Positions 1 to 6,198 of a stretch of DNA of 8,299 nucleotides are shown one piece after another (within the stretch, counting starts at the first letter, position 1; every line of letters starts with the position of its first letter). The stretch is taken from assembly GCA_013041835.1 (NCBI GenBank), contig JABDRH010000599.1, forward strand, positions 1 to 8,299. Direction: 5' to 3'. Both the position numbers and the translations under genes were made by a program. Source of the stretch: Desulfatitalea sp. Lineage in GTDB: Bacteria > Desulfobacterota > Desulfobacteria > Desulfobacterales > Desulfosarcinaceae. The notes beneath the pieces were generated by a model, which made no database searches, was not told the origin of the DNA, and saw only the letters and a list, made by a program, of their open reading frames with translations.

Positions 1-526
1 GTCTCCAGACCGCTATTTTGCCCGCAACCTTACTTTTGGTCAGGAGTCGTAATGCAAAACCGCAGGCGCAAGAATCAGGCACCACCTCCCCATCTCATAT
101 TTAATGGTCATGGCCCAACTGGTGTCCTAAAAGAAACCCTCATCAAGACACTGGACCGTTGATTATCTTTAAATAGTTGTTTCTGCCTAACTGTGTAGCG
201 AAGCGGCAGCGATTGCTTTGTGCCCGCTAGCCTATTGGATAACACAACGATTCAAACAAAGGCAACCTCTAATTGCCGAGCTTTGAAGCCTTACGAAGCC
301 TCGTACTTTTCTAGCAAATACCATACCACACATGAGGCAGAAAGGACGAAAATCCGGAACCGGCCACTTTTTTCTAATAAAACAGAATGTTACTTTATGA
401 TTGGAAAAGCGTCATACAGCGGAAAACAGGCTATCGGATGGCACGCATGTGCAAATTTTGTAACCGATGTTGCATGCGTGAAAATTTCGTAGTTGGCTAA
501 ATGATCGTGCAACACAAATTGCGCCA
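1..526. other. Stretch with no convincing gene, downstream of the IclR gene
   Basis: I see no supported gene here. A 90-codon plus-strand frame (220-492, GTG start) has no ribosome binding site and a composition unlike a normal protein. A plus-strand frame open from the left edge to the TAA at 50-52 could be the last 16 codons of a gene outside the window, but that is too short to judge. Near the right end lies an 8-bp inverted repeat, CACGCATG (442-449) and CATGCGTG (473-480), inside an imperfect direct repeat of about 29 bp (435-493). The stretch is A+T-rich compared with the operon to the right. Confidence 0.5.
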
Positions 527-1300
527 TCATTCAGGATTAAAAAAAAGCTGTTCGGAGATCCTGGCCGTCGCACTTTTTAAATGAACAGCGACAGGGTGTT
601 CGGGTGTTAATTTGATTCTATGAGAAGATCCTCCGATAACTAGAGCGGCGACAGGCTTGCCTTCATGATTGAAAATCGGTGCGCCAACCGCGTTAATCCC
701 AATAATATGTTCCTGATTGTCAAAGGAAAGGCCGCTTTTTCGAATATCCTGAAATTGTTTTTGAAGTATCTCTATGCTGGTAATGGTATTGGGCGTTAGC
801 TGCTTAAGTTTTTTATTCAAAACTCTTTGTCGGACTCTCTCGTTCGAAAAAGCCAGAATCGCCTTTCCGCCTGCAGCGGCATGAATATGAACGACATCGC
901 CGATATTGCTCGTCAGAATAGAAATGTTATTAGCCTCACTGACGTGAGCCACTATGGTACTTCCCCCGGTAAAAACTTCCAAAACAACAGTTTCTTGTAT
1001 TTTATCGCGTAGTTGTTCCATGATTGGCCTGGCGATATTAATCAGGTCTTTTTCCAGCGATTTTTCAAGCGCCATTCCAAGATATAAAACGGTTGGGCCT
1101 AACTGGAACTTTTTGTTCTCTTCATTTTGCTGTAAAAAACCTTTTCGGGTCAGGACATGCATCAATCGATTCACTGTGGATCTATGATATCCTAGTTTAT
1201 TGCTTACTTCTACCGTTCCCGCCTCCTTGTTGTAAGGTATAAAAGTAGTCAATATTTCCAATGCTTTTTCAACGGCTCTGTGGGTTGTGTTCATGCTCAT
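527..1300 (-). CDS. IclR-family transcriptional regulator
   Basis: A DNA-binding regulator of 257 residues, the usual length for the IclR family. The N-terminal winged helix-turn-helix spans about residues 8-70, with the recognition helix near 38-53 (YHRSTVNRLMHVL) and a wing ending in FQLGPTVLYLG. The effector-binding domain follows (about 83-250) and carries two stretches typical of the family: HIHAAAGGKAILA (139-151) and EHIIGINAVGAPIFN (197-211). IclR proteins usually control a neighbouring catabolic operon in response to a small carboxylic acid or aromatic compound, as repressor or activator. This gene is the last of the leftward series and is separated from the cupin gene by about 300 bp containing two matching palindromes, its likely binding sites. 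The start is uncertain: ATG at 1300 and ATG at 1294 are both possible, and neither has a strong Shine-Dalgarno. The ligand cannot be predicted. Confidence 0.95.
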   Translation of the reverse strand: MSMNTTHRAVEKALEILTTFIPYNKEAGTVEVSNKLGYHRSTVNRLMHVLTRKGFLQQNEENKKFQLGPTVLYLGMALEKSLEKDLINIARPIMEQLRDKIQETVVLEVFTGGSTIVAHVSEANNISILTSNIGDVVHIHAAAGGKAILAFSNERVRQRVLNKKLKQLTPNTITSIEILQKQFQDIRKSGLSFDNQEHIIGINAVGAPIFNHEGKPVAALVIGGSSHRIKLTPEHPVAVHLKSATARISEQLFFNPE

Positions 1301-1411
1301 CGCTTTATTCTATTATTATAATTGTCAGGCTGTGTTTGCCATCCGCACCGAAGGAACACCATTAAACCATCCTAAAATCGTTTCAAAACCATGCAACGAA
1401 AAGAGCCAAAC

Positions 1412-1427
1412 CTAATCAAACGATTAG
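1412..1427. promoter_or_regulatory. Operator-like palindrome, copy 1 (CTAATC-N4-GATTAG)
   Basis: CTAATC (1412-1417) and GATTAG (1422-1427) form a perfect 6-bp inverted repeat around AAAC, with AAA/TTT symmetry just outside. The same 16-bp pattern recurs at 1545-1560. It lies about 110 bp upstream of the IclR start and abuts a possible minus-strand promoter, which would suit autoregulation. Binding by this IclR protein is inferred from position and symmetry. Confidence 0.6.
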
Positions 1428-1453
1428 TTTTAACAACCCTATGGTGTTGTCAA
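1427..1453 (-). promoter_or_regulatory. Possible promoter of the IclR gene
   Basis: On the minus strand a perfect TTGACA (complement of 1448-1453) is followed after 15 bases by TAAAAC (complement of 1427-1432), a 4/6 match to the -10 hexamer. The spacing is shorter than the ideal 17. The -10 touches the operator-like palindrome at 1412-1427, so a protein bound there would block initiation. The leader to the start codon would be about 120 bases. Confidence 0.35.
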
Positions 1454-1526
1454 GAATAAACTATTATAATCTAAAGTCAACAATATATCACATTTACTTT
1501 ATAACATTTTCGACAAAGCCATGGAA

Positions 1527-1582
1527 TTTTGGATAACATCCACACTAATCGAGTGATTAGTCTTTGTGAATGTTATCCAAAA
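1527..1582. repeat. Large imperfect palindrome with nested operator-like copy 2
   Basis: Outer arms TTTTGGATAACAT (1527-1539) and ATGTTATCCAAAA (1570-1582) are perfect complements. Inside them CACA (1541-1544) faces TGTG (1565-1568). At the centre ACTAATC (1544-1550) and GATTAGT (1555-1561) flank GAGT. The core repeats the CTAATC-N4-GATTAG pattern of 1412-1427. It lies 18 bases beyond the cupin stop codon. As RNA it would fold into a long hairpin, but neither strand has a T-run right after it, so it is not a classic intrinsic terminator. It may act as a terminator or mRNA-end stabiliser, a regulator binding site, or both. Confidence 0.7.
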
Positions 1583-1599
1583 GACTCGGGTCATCATGA

Positions 1600-1944
1600 T
1601 CAGCCTGGGTAATTGATGATCACCAGCATGCTGGCCGGCATGTTCGCGGCGTTAACGACTTCCCGGCCCTCGTTGGGCTCCAGGTACAAGGTATCGCCTT
1701 TTCGCAGGACGAACGTTTCAGTCTTGGATTTTACCGTGATTTCGCCGTCCAGCACATGATACACTTTTTCTAATGGACTATCTTCGTAAGCCCATTCGGC
1801 GCCACCGCCGGGTAGAAAGTGGGAAAGCCCCATCCAGAATTTGGTGGCGCCCGTCTCTTCGGTGCCGTGAATACGCATGGCCGTCATGCCAAAATGCCCT
1901 GGGGCGGCATAGCCTTTCAGATCTTTTATTTCGACTTTTTTCAT
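1600..1944 (-). CDS. Small cupin-domain protein lacking the usual metal ligands
   Basis: A single-domain cupin of 114 residues. The conserved barrel is seen as LPGGGAEWAYEDSPLEKVYHVLDGEITV (broken here as residues 44-57 and 58-71) followed by KGDTLYLEPNEGREVVN (82-98). In a metal-binding cupin, motif 1 has two His and a Glu ahead of the DGE turn, and motif 2 has a His after PxG. Here the His positions are taken by Tyr/Glu/Asp/Ser (53-56) and Val96, and the Glu position appears to be Lys60. This suggests a non-metal cupin, perhaps ligand binding or an isomerase or structural role. The start has AAGGA about 10 bases upstream. It follows the SDR gene by about 120 bp and is the last gene before the palindromes. 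The cupin fold is clear; the function is unknown. Confidence 0.88.
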   Translation of the reverse strand: MKKVEIKDLKGYAAPGHFGMTAMRIHGTEETGATKFWMGLSHFLPGGGAEWAYEDSPLEKVYHVLDGEITVKSKTETFVLRKGDTLYLEPNEGREVVNAANMPASMLVIINYPG

Positions 1945-2066
1945 GAGTTGTTTTTCCTTATCGCTTTAGTTGAGATATCATTTCCAGCAAGTAGATTCTT
2001 TTAACCACCAATGGCCGTTGTCCACATCCGGCCGAGCTCCTGCCTGCATCCTTAAACCCCTTACGG

Positions 2067-2840
2067 CTAGCCGGCGGTATATCCACCGTCCATGCTCAGA
2101 ATGGCGCCGGTCATGAAATCAGACGCTTTGGCGCACAGATAAATAACCGTACCGACAAAATCTTCCGGCTCTCCCAAACGGCCAATGGGGATTCTTCTGA
2201 GAAAATTTTTGTAAAAGGCCTCATCGTCGAACATCCACTGGGTCAAGGCGGTTCGAAACACCGTCGGCGCAATGGCGTTGACATTGATGCCGTGCTGTCC
2301 CCACTCGCATCCCAGTGACTTGGTGAGCAAATGGATCGCACCCTTGGAGGGGCTGTAGGCCGAATAGTTGGCCATTCCCAGCTCACCACGCGCCGATCCG
2401 AGCAACACCACCTTGCCGCCACGCCCCTGGGCGATCATGACCTTTCCGACTTCTTTGCAGAACAGGTAGGTTCCCTTGACATTGGCGTCCATGATCATCT
2501 CCCACTCGTCCACCGGTTGTTCGGTGATGGGGCCCGGTTTGTTCACGCCGGCGGCGGTAATCAGAATATCGATGCCGCCGAAGGCTTCCTGGGTGGCGGC
2601 AACGATTCGTTTCACGTCCTCGTGGTTGTCCGGCCGGCCGTCGACCCATGCCGCCGTGCCACCCGCCGCTTTGATTTCCTCGACCAGCGGCGCCAGGGTC
2701 TTCTCGCTTCTCCCGGTGGCCATGATTTTCACGCCGGCCTTGGCCAGCCCCTTGGCGACAGCCGCGCCGAACCCACCGGTCGCCCCGGAGATCAACGCGA
2801 CTTTTCCCTGTACATCAAACAATGAATTTGTTTCTTGCAT
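2067..2840 (-). CDS. Short-chain dehydrogenase/reductase (SDR)
   Basis: A classical SDR of 257 residues, the normal length, with a Rossmann fold for NAD(P)H-dependent alcohol/ketone interconversion. Visible motifs are the cofactor loop GATGGFG (19-25), AAG at 96-98, Asn120 in DANVKG, catalytic Ser149 in LLGSARG, and the YxxxK pair Tyr162/Lys166 in YSPSK. The C-terminus ends in SMDGGYTAG, typical of the family. Arg44 after the second strand (ATGR) hints at NADP preference, which is only suggestive. The overall style resembles gluconate 5-dehydrogenase-like or 3-oxoacyl reductase-like SDRs, but the substrate cannot be assigned. A good AAAGGAG lies a few bases before the ATG. It is downstream of the acyl-CoA dehydrogenase and cyclase remnant, so a hydroxyacyl-CoA or cyclic alcohol substrate in the same pathway is plausible. 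Confidence 0.95.
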   Translation of the reverse strand: MQETNSLFDVQGKVALISGATGGFGAAVAKGLAKAGVKIMATGRSEKTLAPLVEEIKAAGGTAAWVDGRPDNHEDVKRIVAATQEAFGGIDILITAAGVNKPGPITEQPVDEWEMIMDANVKGTYLFCKEVGKVMIAQGRGGKVVLLGSARGELGMANYSAYSPSKGAIHLLTKSLGCEWGQHGINVNAIAPTVFRTALTQWMFDDEAFYKNFLRRIPIGRLGEPEDFVGTVIYLCAKASDFMTGAILSMDGGYTAG

Positions 2841-2863
2841 ACGATGCTCCTTTAATCGCCTGT

Positions 2864-2876
2864 CGGCATAATGCCG
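2864..2876. repeat. Short inverted repeat in the SDR leader
   Basis: CGGCAT (2864-2869) and ATGCCG (2871-2876) are perfectly complementary around a single A, lying between the cyclase remnant and the SDR ribosome binding site. With a one-base centre it suits a protein-binding palindrome better than an RNA hairpin. No function can be assigned. Confidence 0.3.
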
Positions 2877-2936
2877 GCATCAGCGTTTGATAGCTTAAGA
2901 TTGGTTTTGACCACGCTTAACGTCCAATGGAAAAGA

Positions 2937-3182
2937 TCAATGGTCACCATAGGGGTAGACGCGATCGGCAACGTTGTTCAGTTGGTCTTCATCGATCTCG
3001 GCAACGGCGCGCACCATTGATCCGTCCCCCATGTACCAGCGGATCGGGAAAGCCATGAACTTGAAACATTTTCCAACGACTTTCTCCAAATCGCCGCCCA
3101 GGTTTTCGATACCCACGATACCGTTGCCCACCATATGCTTGTGGCACGGCTCCCACGTTCCCGGCTGTCCGGCTGCTTCTAG
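2937..3182 (-). pseudogene. C-terminal remnant of a cyclase-family (PF04199) metal hydrolase
   Basis: About 80 codons match the C-terminal end of cyclase-family proteins (kynurenine formamidase-like metal hydrolases, usually 250 or more residues). The recognisable core is EPCHKHMVGNGIVGIENLGG followed by AFPIRWYMGDGSMVRAVAEID. A His and a Glu twelve residues apart (His32 and Glu44, numbered from an ATG at 3236) fit the last two metal ligands of the family. The N-terminal two-thirds, including the HxGTHxDxPxH-type motif, is missing. The frame can be opened upstream to an ATG at 3236, but those first ~18 codons overlap the end of the acyl-CoA dehydrogenase in another frame and do not look like cyclase sequence. 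No good ribosome binding site precedes any internal start. I read it as a deletion remnant, though a translated small protein cannot be excluded. Confidence 0.7.
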
Positions 3183-3213
3183 TGCTGATTTATTTAATGA
3201 AGAACGCCATTGG

Positions 3214-5022
3214 CTACTTTCCACCGAAGGCATCATCGGAAATATCCAGCACCGCGCTGCCCGGATCGCTTACCGCCGCCATGCGACCCTGGGTGACGGG
3301 CAGGATGGATTCCACAAAAAATCGGGCGGATTGGAGCTGGCCTTCATAAAAGGCCACATCTTTTTTCTTGGCCCCTTTGGCCAAAGCTTCGGCGGCAATC
3401 GCGGCCCGCCACAACACCATCCAGCCCATGACCACATCGCCGGTGACGTGTAAAAACGGCGATGCATTCGCGATGCGTTTCAGAGCTTCCGGCGTTTTGG
3501 CATCTTGTGCGATCTGTTGACTGAGCAATGCAAACCCGTCGACCAGTTCCTCGAAACGATTTGCCAAACCGCCGACGGCATCAACCCCTTTGGCGAACTG
3601 AAGGGTTTTCTTGATCTCCGCCAGCATATCCGTGAACAATTGACCGTTTTTCATCCCGAGTTTACGCCCGATCAAATCAAGGGCCTGAATACCGTTGGTC
3701 CCCTCGTAAATGGGGCAGATCCTCACGTCGCGAAGAAGCTGCTCCATGGGATAATCACAGGTGTAGCCGTAACCGCCGAACACCTGAAGGCCCATGCTGC
3801 ACATCTCCACGGCGCGGTCACTGCCATAGCCTTTGGCCACGGGGATCAAAACATCGATCAGGTTCTGGAAACGCTCCTTTTGCGCCGCATCTTCGGCGAC
3901 ATGTTTTTGGTCTTCGCAATTGGCGATATAATAGATCAGGCTGCGGAAGCCCTCCAGATACATTTTCATGGTCAACAGCATCAACCGCACATCCGGATGA
4001 TTGATGATAGCCACCGGAGCGCCGCCCTTGACGCCGGCCTGAGCGCTCTGCACGCGCTTGCGGGCGTAGTCCAAAGCATACAGATAGGCCGAAGAGATGC
4101 TGCTAAGGGATTGGGATGCCACCAGCAGGCGTTCTTCGTTCATCATGACGAACATTTCGGCCAATCCCTTGTTCTCTTCTCCCAGCAGGGTTCCGATACA
4201 GTTGCCTTTTTCGCCCAGCGCCATGGAACATGTGGGACTGCCGTGAATGCCCATTTTCTCTTCAATGCCGGTGCAAAACACATCGTTTCGCTCCCCCGGG
4301 CTGCCGTCGGGATTGACATGAAACTTGGGCACCAGAAACAGCGATATGCCGCGACTGCCTTCGGGGGCCCCCTCGATTCTGGCCAGCACGGGATGAATGA
4401 TGTTTTCAGTCAGGTCGTGCTCGCCACTGGTGATGAATATTTTATTACCAGTGATGGAATATGTGCCGTCCGGATTTTTTCTGGCCACTGTCGTCAGCGC
4501 GCCAAGATCCGATCCGGCTTCGGGTTCGGTGAGCAGCATGGTGCCGCCCCACTTGCCGGTATACATGTTCTTCAGGTAGGTTTCCTTTTGTTCCGCCGTG
4601 CCGAACAATTCCACAAGCCGCGCGGCGCCGTGGGTCAGGCTGACGCACAGCAACAGCGCCATGTTGGCGCCGATAAAGTAATCCCGGGCCGCTATGGCAA
4701 TGGTTTCCGGCATGCCCTGACCGCCCCATTTCGGGTCCCGGGTCAACGCCATCCATTCACCCTCTCGCAATAGCGCCCACGCGCGATGGAACTCTTCCGG
4801 CGTGGTGACAACACCCTTTTCGAACTTGCACCCGACCTCGTCTCCGATTTTAAAGGTTGGCAAAATCTCCTTAACGGCAAGATTGCGGGCTTCGGTGATC
4901 ACCATGTCCACGACTTTTTTCGGAAACTCCGCGAACCTGTCATGCTGAGCCAGATCGCCAACTTTGAATTGTTCGTGAAGTACAAAATCGATGTCTTTTC
5001 TGTCTGCAATGACCTGCGCCAT
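3214..5022 (-). CDS. Acyl-CoA dehydrogenase, large type with C-terminal extension
   Basis: A 602-residue FAD-dependent acyl-CoA dehydrogenase that would oxidise an acyl-CoA to the enoyl-CoA, passing electrons to electron-transfer flavoprotein. It belongs to the ~600-residue group (DmdC-like, with an extra C-terminal domain) rather than the ~380-residue group. Visible features are the N-terminal helical domain (about 35-160); the flavin/substrate motif LLTEPEAGSDLGA (163-175); the beta domain with GNKIFITSGEHD (192-203) and GTLLGEENKGL (277-287); and the C-terminal helical domain with QVFGGYGYTCDYP (413-425) and IYEGTNGIQ (438-446), in which Glu440 is the predicted catalytic base. Residues about 470-600 form the added domain. 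Substrate class is not fixed by sequence; DmdC itself acts on methylmercaptopropionyl-CoA, but many relatives do not. A GAGG about 10 bases upstream supports the ATG at 5022. A ~390-bp gap with promoter-like elements precedes it, so it may start its own transcript. Confidence 0.95.
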   Translation of the reverse strand: MAQVIADRKDIDFVLHEQFKVGDLAQHDRFAEFPKKVVDMVITEARNLAVKEILPTFKIGDEVGCKFEKGVVTTPEEFHRAWALLREGEWMALTRDPKWGGQGMPETIAIAARDYFIGANMALLLCVSLTHGAARLVELFGTAEQKETYLKNMYTGKWGGTMLLTEPEAGSDLGALTTVARKNPDGTYSITGNKIFITSGEHDLTENIIHPVLARIEGAPEGSRGISLFLVPKFHVNPDGSPGERNDVFCTGIEEKMGIHGSPTCSMALGEKGNCIGTLLGEENKGLAEMFVMMNEERLLVASQSLSSISSAYLYALDYARKRVQSAQAGVKGGAPVAIINHPDVRLMLLTMKMYLEGFRSLIYYIANCEDQKHVAEDAAQKERFQNLIDVLIPVAKGYGSDRAVEMCSMGLQVFGGYGYTCDYPMEQLLRDVRICPIYEGTNGIQALDLIGRKLGMKNGQLFTDMLAEIKKTLQFAKGVDAVGGLANRFEELVDGFALLSQQIAQDAKTPEALKRIANASPFLHVTGDVVMGWMVLWRAAIAAEALAKGAKKKDVAFYEGQLQSARFFVESILPVTQGRMAAVSDPGSAVLDISDDAFGGK

Positions 5023-5059
5023 AATGTGTCCTCTTTCTTTTTTTTCTTAGATACCTTTT

Positions 5060-5100
5060 CCGATTTTGCGAACGTAATTACCGGTATGAACCGATTTTGC
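5060..5100. repeat. 10-bp direct repeat upstream of the acyl-CoA dehydrogenase
   Basis: CCGATTTTGC occurs exactly at 5060-5069 and 5091-5100, a period of 31 bp or about three helical turns, so both copies face the same side of the DNA. Between them is the perfect palindrome TACCGGTA (5079-5086). The pair lies 38-78 bases upstream of the acyl-CoA dehydrogenase start, in the predicted leader. A regulator-binding role is inference. Confidence 0.5.
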
Positions 5101-5147
5101 CATGGAACGCGCCAGACGCTACGGGTCGCATAGCTCATTGGGCTGGC

Positions 5148-5176
5148 CTTTTATCACAAAATACGGATTATGGCAA
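5148..5176 (-). promoter_or_regulatory. Possible sigma70-type promoter for the acyl-CoA dehydrogenase
   Basis: On the minus strand TTGCCA (complement of 5171-5176) is followed after exactly 17 bases by TAAAAG (complement of 5148-5153), a 5/6 and a 4/6 match to the consensus hexamers. The leader to the ATG at 5022 would be about 120 bases and would contain the direct repeat at 5060-5100. Confidence 0.35.
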
Positions 5177-5320
5177 AAGCCGACATCGCGTTGGCCCCAA
5201 GTACCAGCGGACAAATTTCCAGCCTGACCTTTTAAGGATCAAAATCCATTTTAATGTATTGATATTGCAATTGAATCCGTTTGGTCCGCATCCCACAGGG
5301 AGCACCCAAAAGGAATCTCA

Positions 5321-5385
5321 CCGTTCACATCAACGGACGGCACCGCCTCAAGCGGCTGTCACCCGCGTTTTCCAGAGGCGGTGCC
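5321..5385 (-). terminator. Strong inverted repeat plus small hairpin after the CMD-like gene
   Basis: GGCACCGCCTC (5339-5349) and GAGGCGGTGCC (5375-5385) are perfect 11-bp complements around a 25-base loop. That loop can itself form a GCGG/CCGC stem (5352-5355 with 5363-5366). It begins 29 bases past the CMD-like stop at 5415. Next along the transcript is a second hairpin, CCGTT/AACGG (5321-5325, 5332-5336), followed after a few bases by TTCCTTTT. The T-run is weak, so this is terminator-like rather than a textbook intrinsic terminator. It could also protect the 3' end of the upstream mRNA. Confidence 0.5.
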
Positions 5386-5414
5386 TTGTTTCATGACGCG
5401 TCATCACAAAGGAA

Positions 5415-6128
5415 TCAAGGAACAAACGCCTTCTTCGAATTCCACAGCGAACGCAGGCCCTTGACCACATCATCGACACCCAGCTTCTCCGTCTCGTCAG
5501 GGGCGACCTTAACATCGGATGCCACGGGTGTGTAGGCCAAATTACACGAGTTCTCAAGCATCGCCCACGAGTGAACATAGCCGATGAAAAAGATGTGCCG
5601 AAGGAGGCGCTTTTCTCCCCATGTCTCGCGCGCTTGCGCGAACAATTCATCGGTCATCGTGTTTGTAAAACAGGCCTCGACAAACTTAAGCGTCAAGCGT
5701 TGCTCTTCACTCCAGAGCGCCGAGTCCGGATAAGCCAGCATGGCAAGCTGCGCGGGATCCCAGCCTTCCGCGGTCTTGGGAGCGGACAATCCAAGTTTGG
5801 CCATCAGCGCGGACATCCACTCGCATCCGGCAAGCCTGCCGACGGCGTGGCAGATCAGATTCATGGAACCGCCCGAAATGCCTTGAAAGTCCGGCGCAAG
5901 AATTCCGATGAGCGCATTCTCATAGATGCTTGCGACGGCCTGCATCTCCGGATCGTTCGTCAGCACCAACCAGCCGTCGCTTGGCGGGATCCTTCTCAGG
6001 TTTTCCTTTGCCGCCGCCTTCTCCTCGTCATTCAGATGCGGTATCGTATCCACGTCTTCATCACAGCGAATGATCGGCAGCCGGATTCCCTTGGGTTGCT
6101 TGCTGAGCTGCGGTTTGCCTTTTTCCAT
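5415..6128 (-). CDS. CMD/AhpD-like protein (paralog 1)
   Basis: A 237-residue all-helical protein that I place in the carboxymuconolactone decarboxylase/AhpD-like superfamily. The pattern RRIPPSDGWLVLTNDPEMQ (45-63) resembles the family's LPPLNLFRLLAHAPEL-type N-terminus. MNLICHAVGRLAGCEW (89-104) matches the helix that starts the core. TNTMTDELFAQARETWGEKR (155-174) and the following helix match the C-terminal half. The CxxC of peroxidase-type AhpD is absent, as is the usual His after the EW position, so disulfide peroxidase activity is unlikely; a decarboxylase, hydratase or non-catalytic role is open. It is plainly homologous along its length to the protein at 7340-8074. I chose ATG 6128 over a GTG at 6212, because AAGGAG lies 6 bases before it and the longer form would overlap the upstream gene. 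The function is unknown. Confidence 0.85.
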   Translation of the reverse strand: MEKGKPQLSKQPKGIRLPIIRCDEDVDTIPHLNDEEKAAAKENLRRIPPSDGWLVLTNDPEMQAVASIYENALIGILAPDFQGISGGSMNLICHAVGRLAGCEWMSALMAKLGLSAPKTAEGWDPAQLAMLAYPDSALWSEEQRLTLKFVEACFTNTMTDELFAQARETWGEKRLLRHIFFIGYVHSWAMLENSCNLAYTPVASDVKVAPDETEKLGVDDVVKGLRSLWNSKKAFVP

Positions 6129-6134
6129 TATCGT

Positions 6135-6140
6135 CTCCTT
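6135..6140 (-). promoter_or_regulatory. Ribosome binding site that fixes the start of CMD-like paralog 1
   Basis: AAGGAG on the minus strand, six bases before ATG 6128. The alternative upstream GTG (6210-6212) has no such site and adds 28 residues not found in the paralog, so the shorter protein is preferred. Confidence 0.8.
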
Positions 6141-6198
6141 ATCTGTAATTATAATCTGGGTCTTGATAATACCTTCTCTCATTTGGATGTGTACAATT

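Larger units (their letters stand above)
5023..5414. other. Intergenic region with regulatory structure
   Basis: No coding sequence is convincing in these 392 bases. They hold, from left to right, a direct repeat CCGATTTTGC (5060-5069 and 5091-5100) around the palindrome TACCGGTA (5079-5086), a possible minus-strand promoter (5148-5176), a small hairpin (5321-5336) and a strong inverted repeat (5339-5385). This is the longest gap within the enzyme genes and probably divides the cluster into two transcription units. Confidence 0.6.

Noticed and set aside
2..52. Possible C-terminal end of a plus-strand gene entering from the left edge
   Set aside because: Only 16 codons before the stop; all three forward frames are open for a similar distance, so nothing favours it.
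220..492. 90-codon plus-strand open frame
   Set aside because: It starts at GTG with no ribosome binding site, has an amino-acid make-up unlike a folded protein and resembles no family I know.
1315..1320. Perfect TATAAT on the minus strand upstream of the IclR start
   Set aside because: It ends only about 14 bases before the start codon and has no -35 partner at 16-18 bp; chance match in A+T-rich DNA is likelier.
3505..4773. 422-codon plus-strand open frame opposite the acyl-CoA dehydrogenase
   Set aside because: It is rich in His, Gln and Ala as expected from an antisense frame of a G+C-rich gene, and the minus-strand dehydrogenase is unmistakable.
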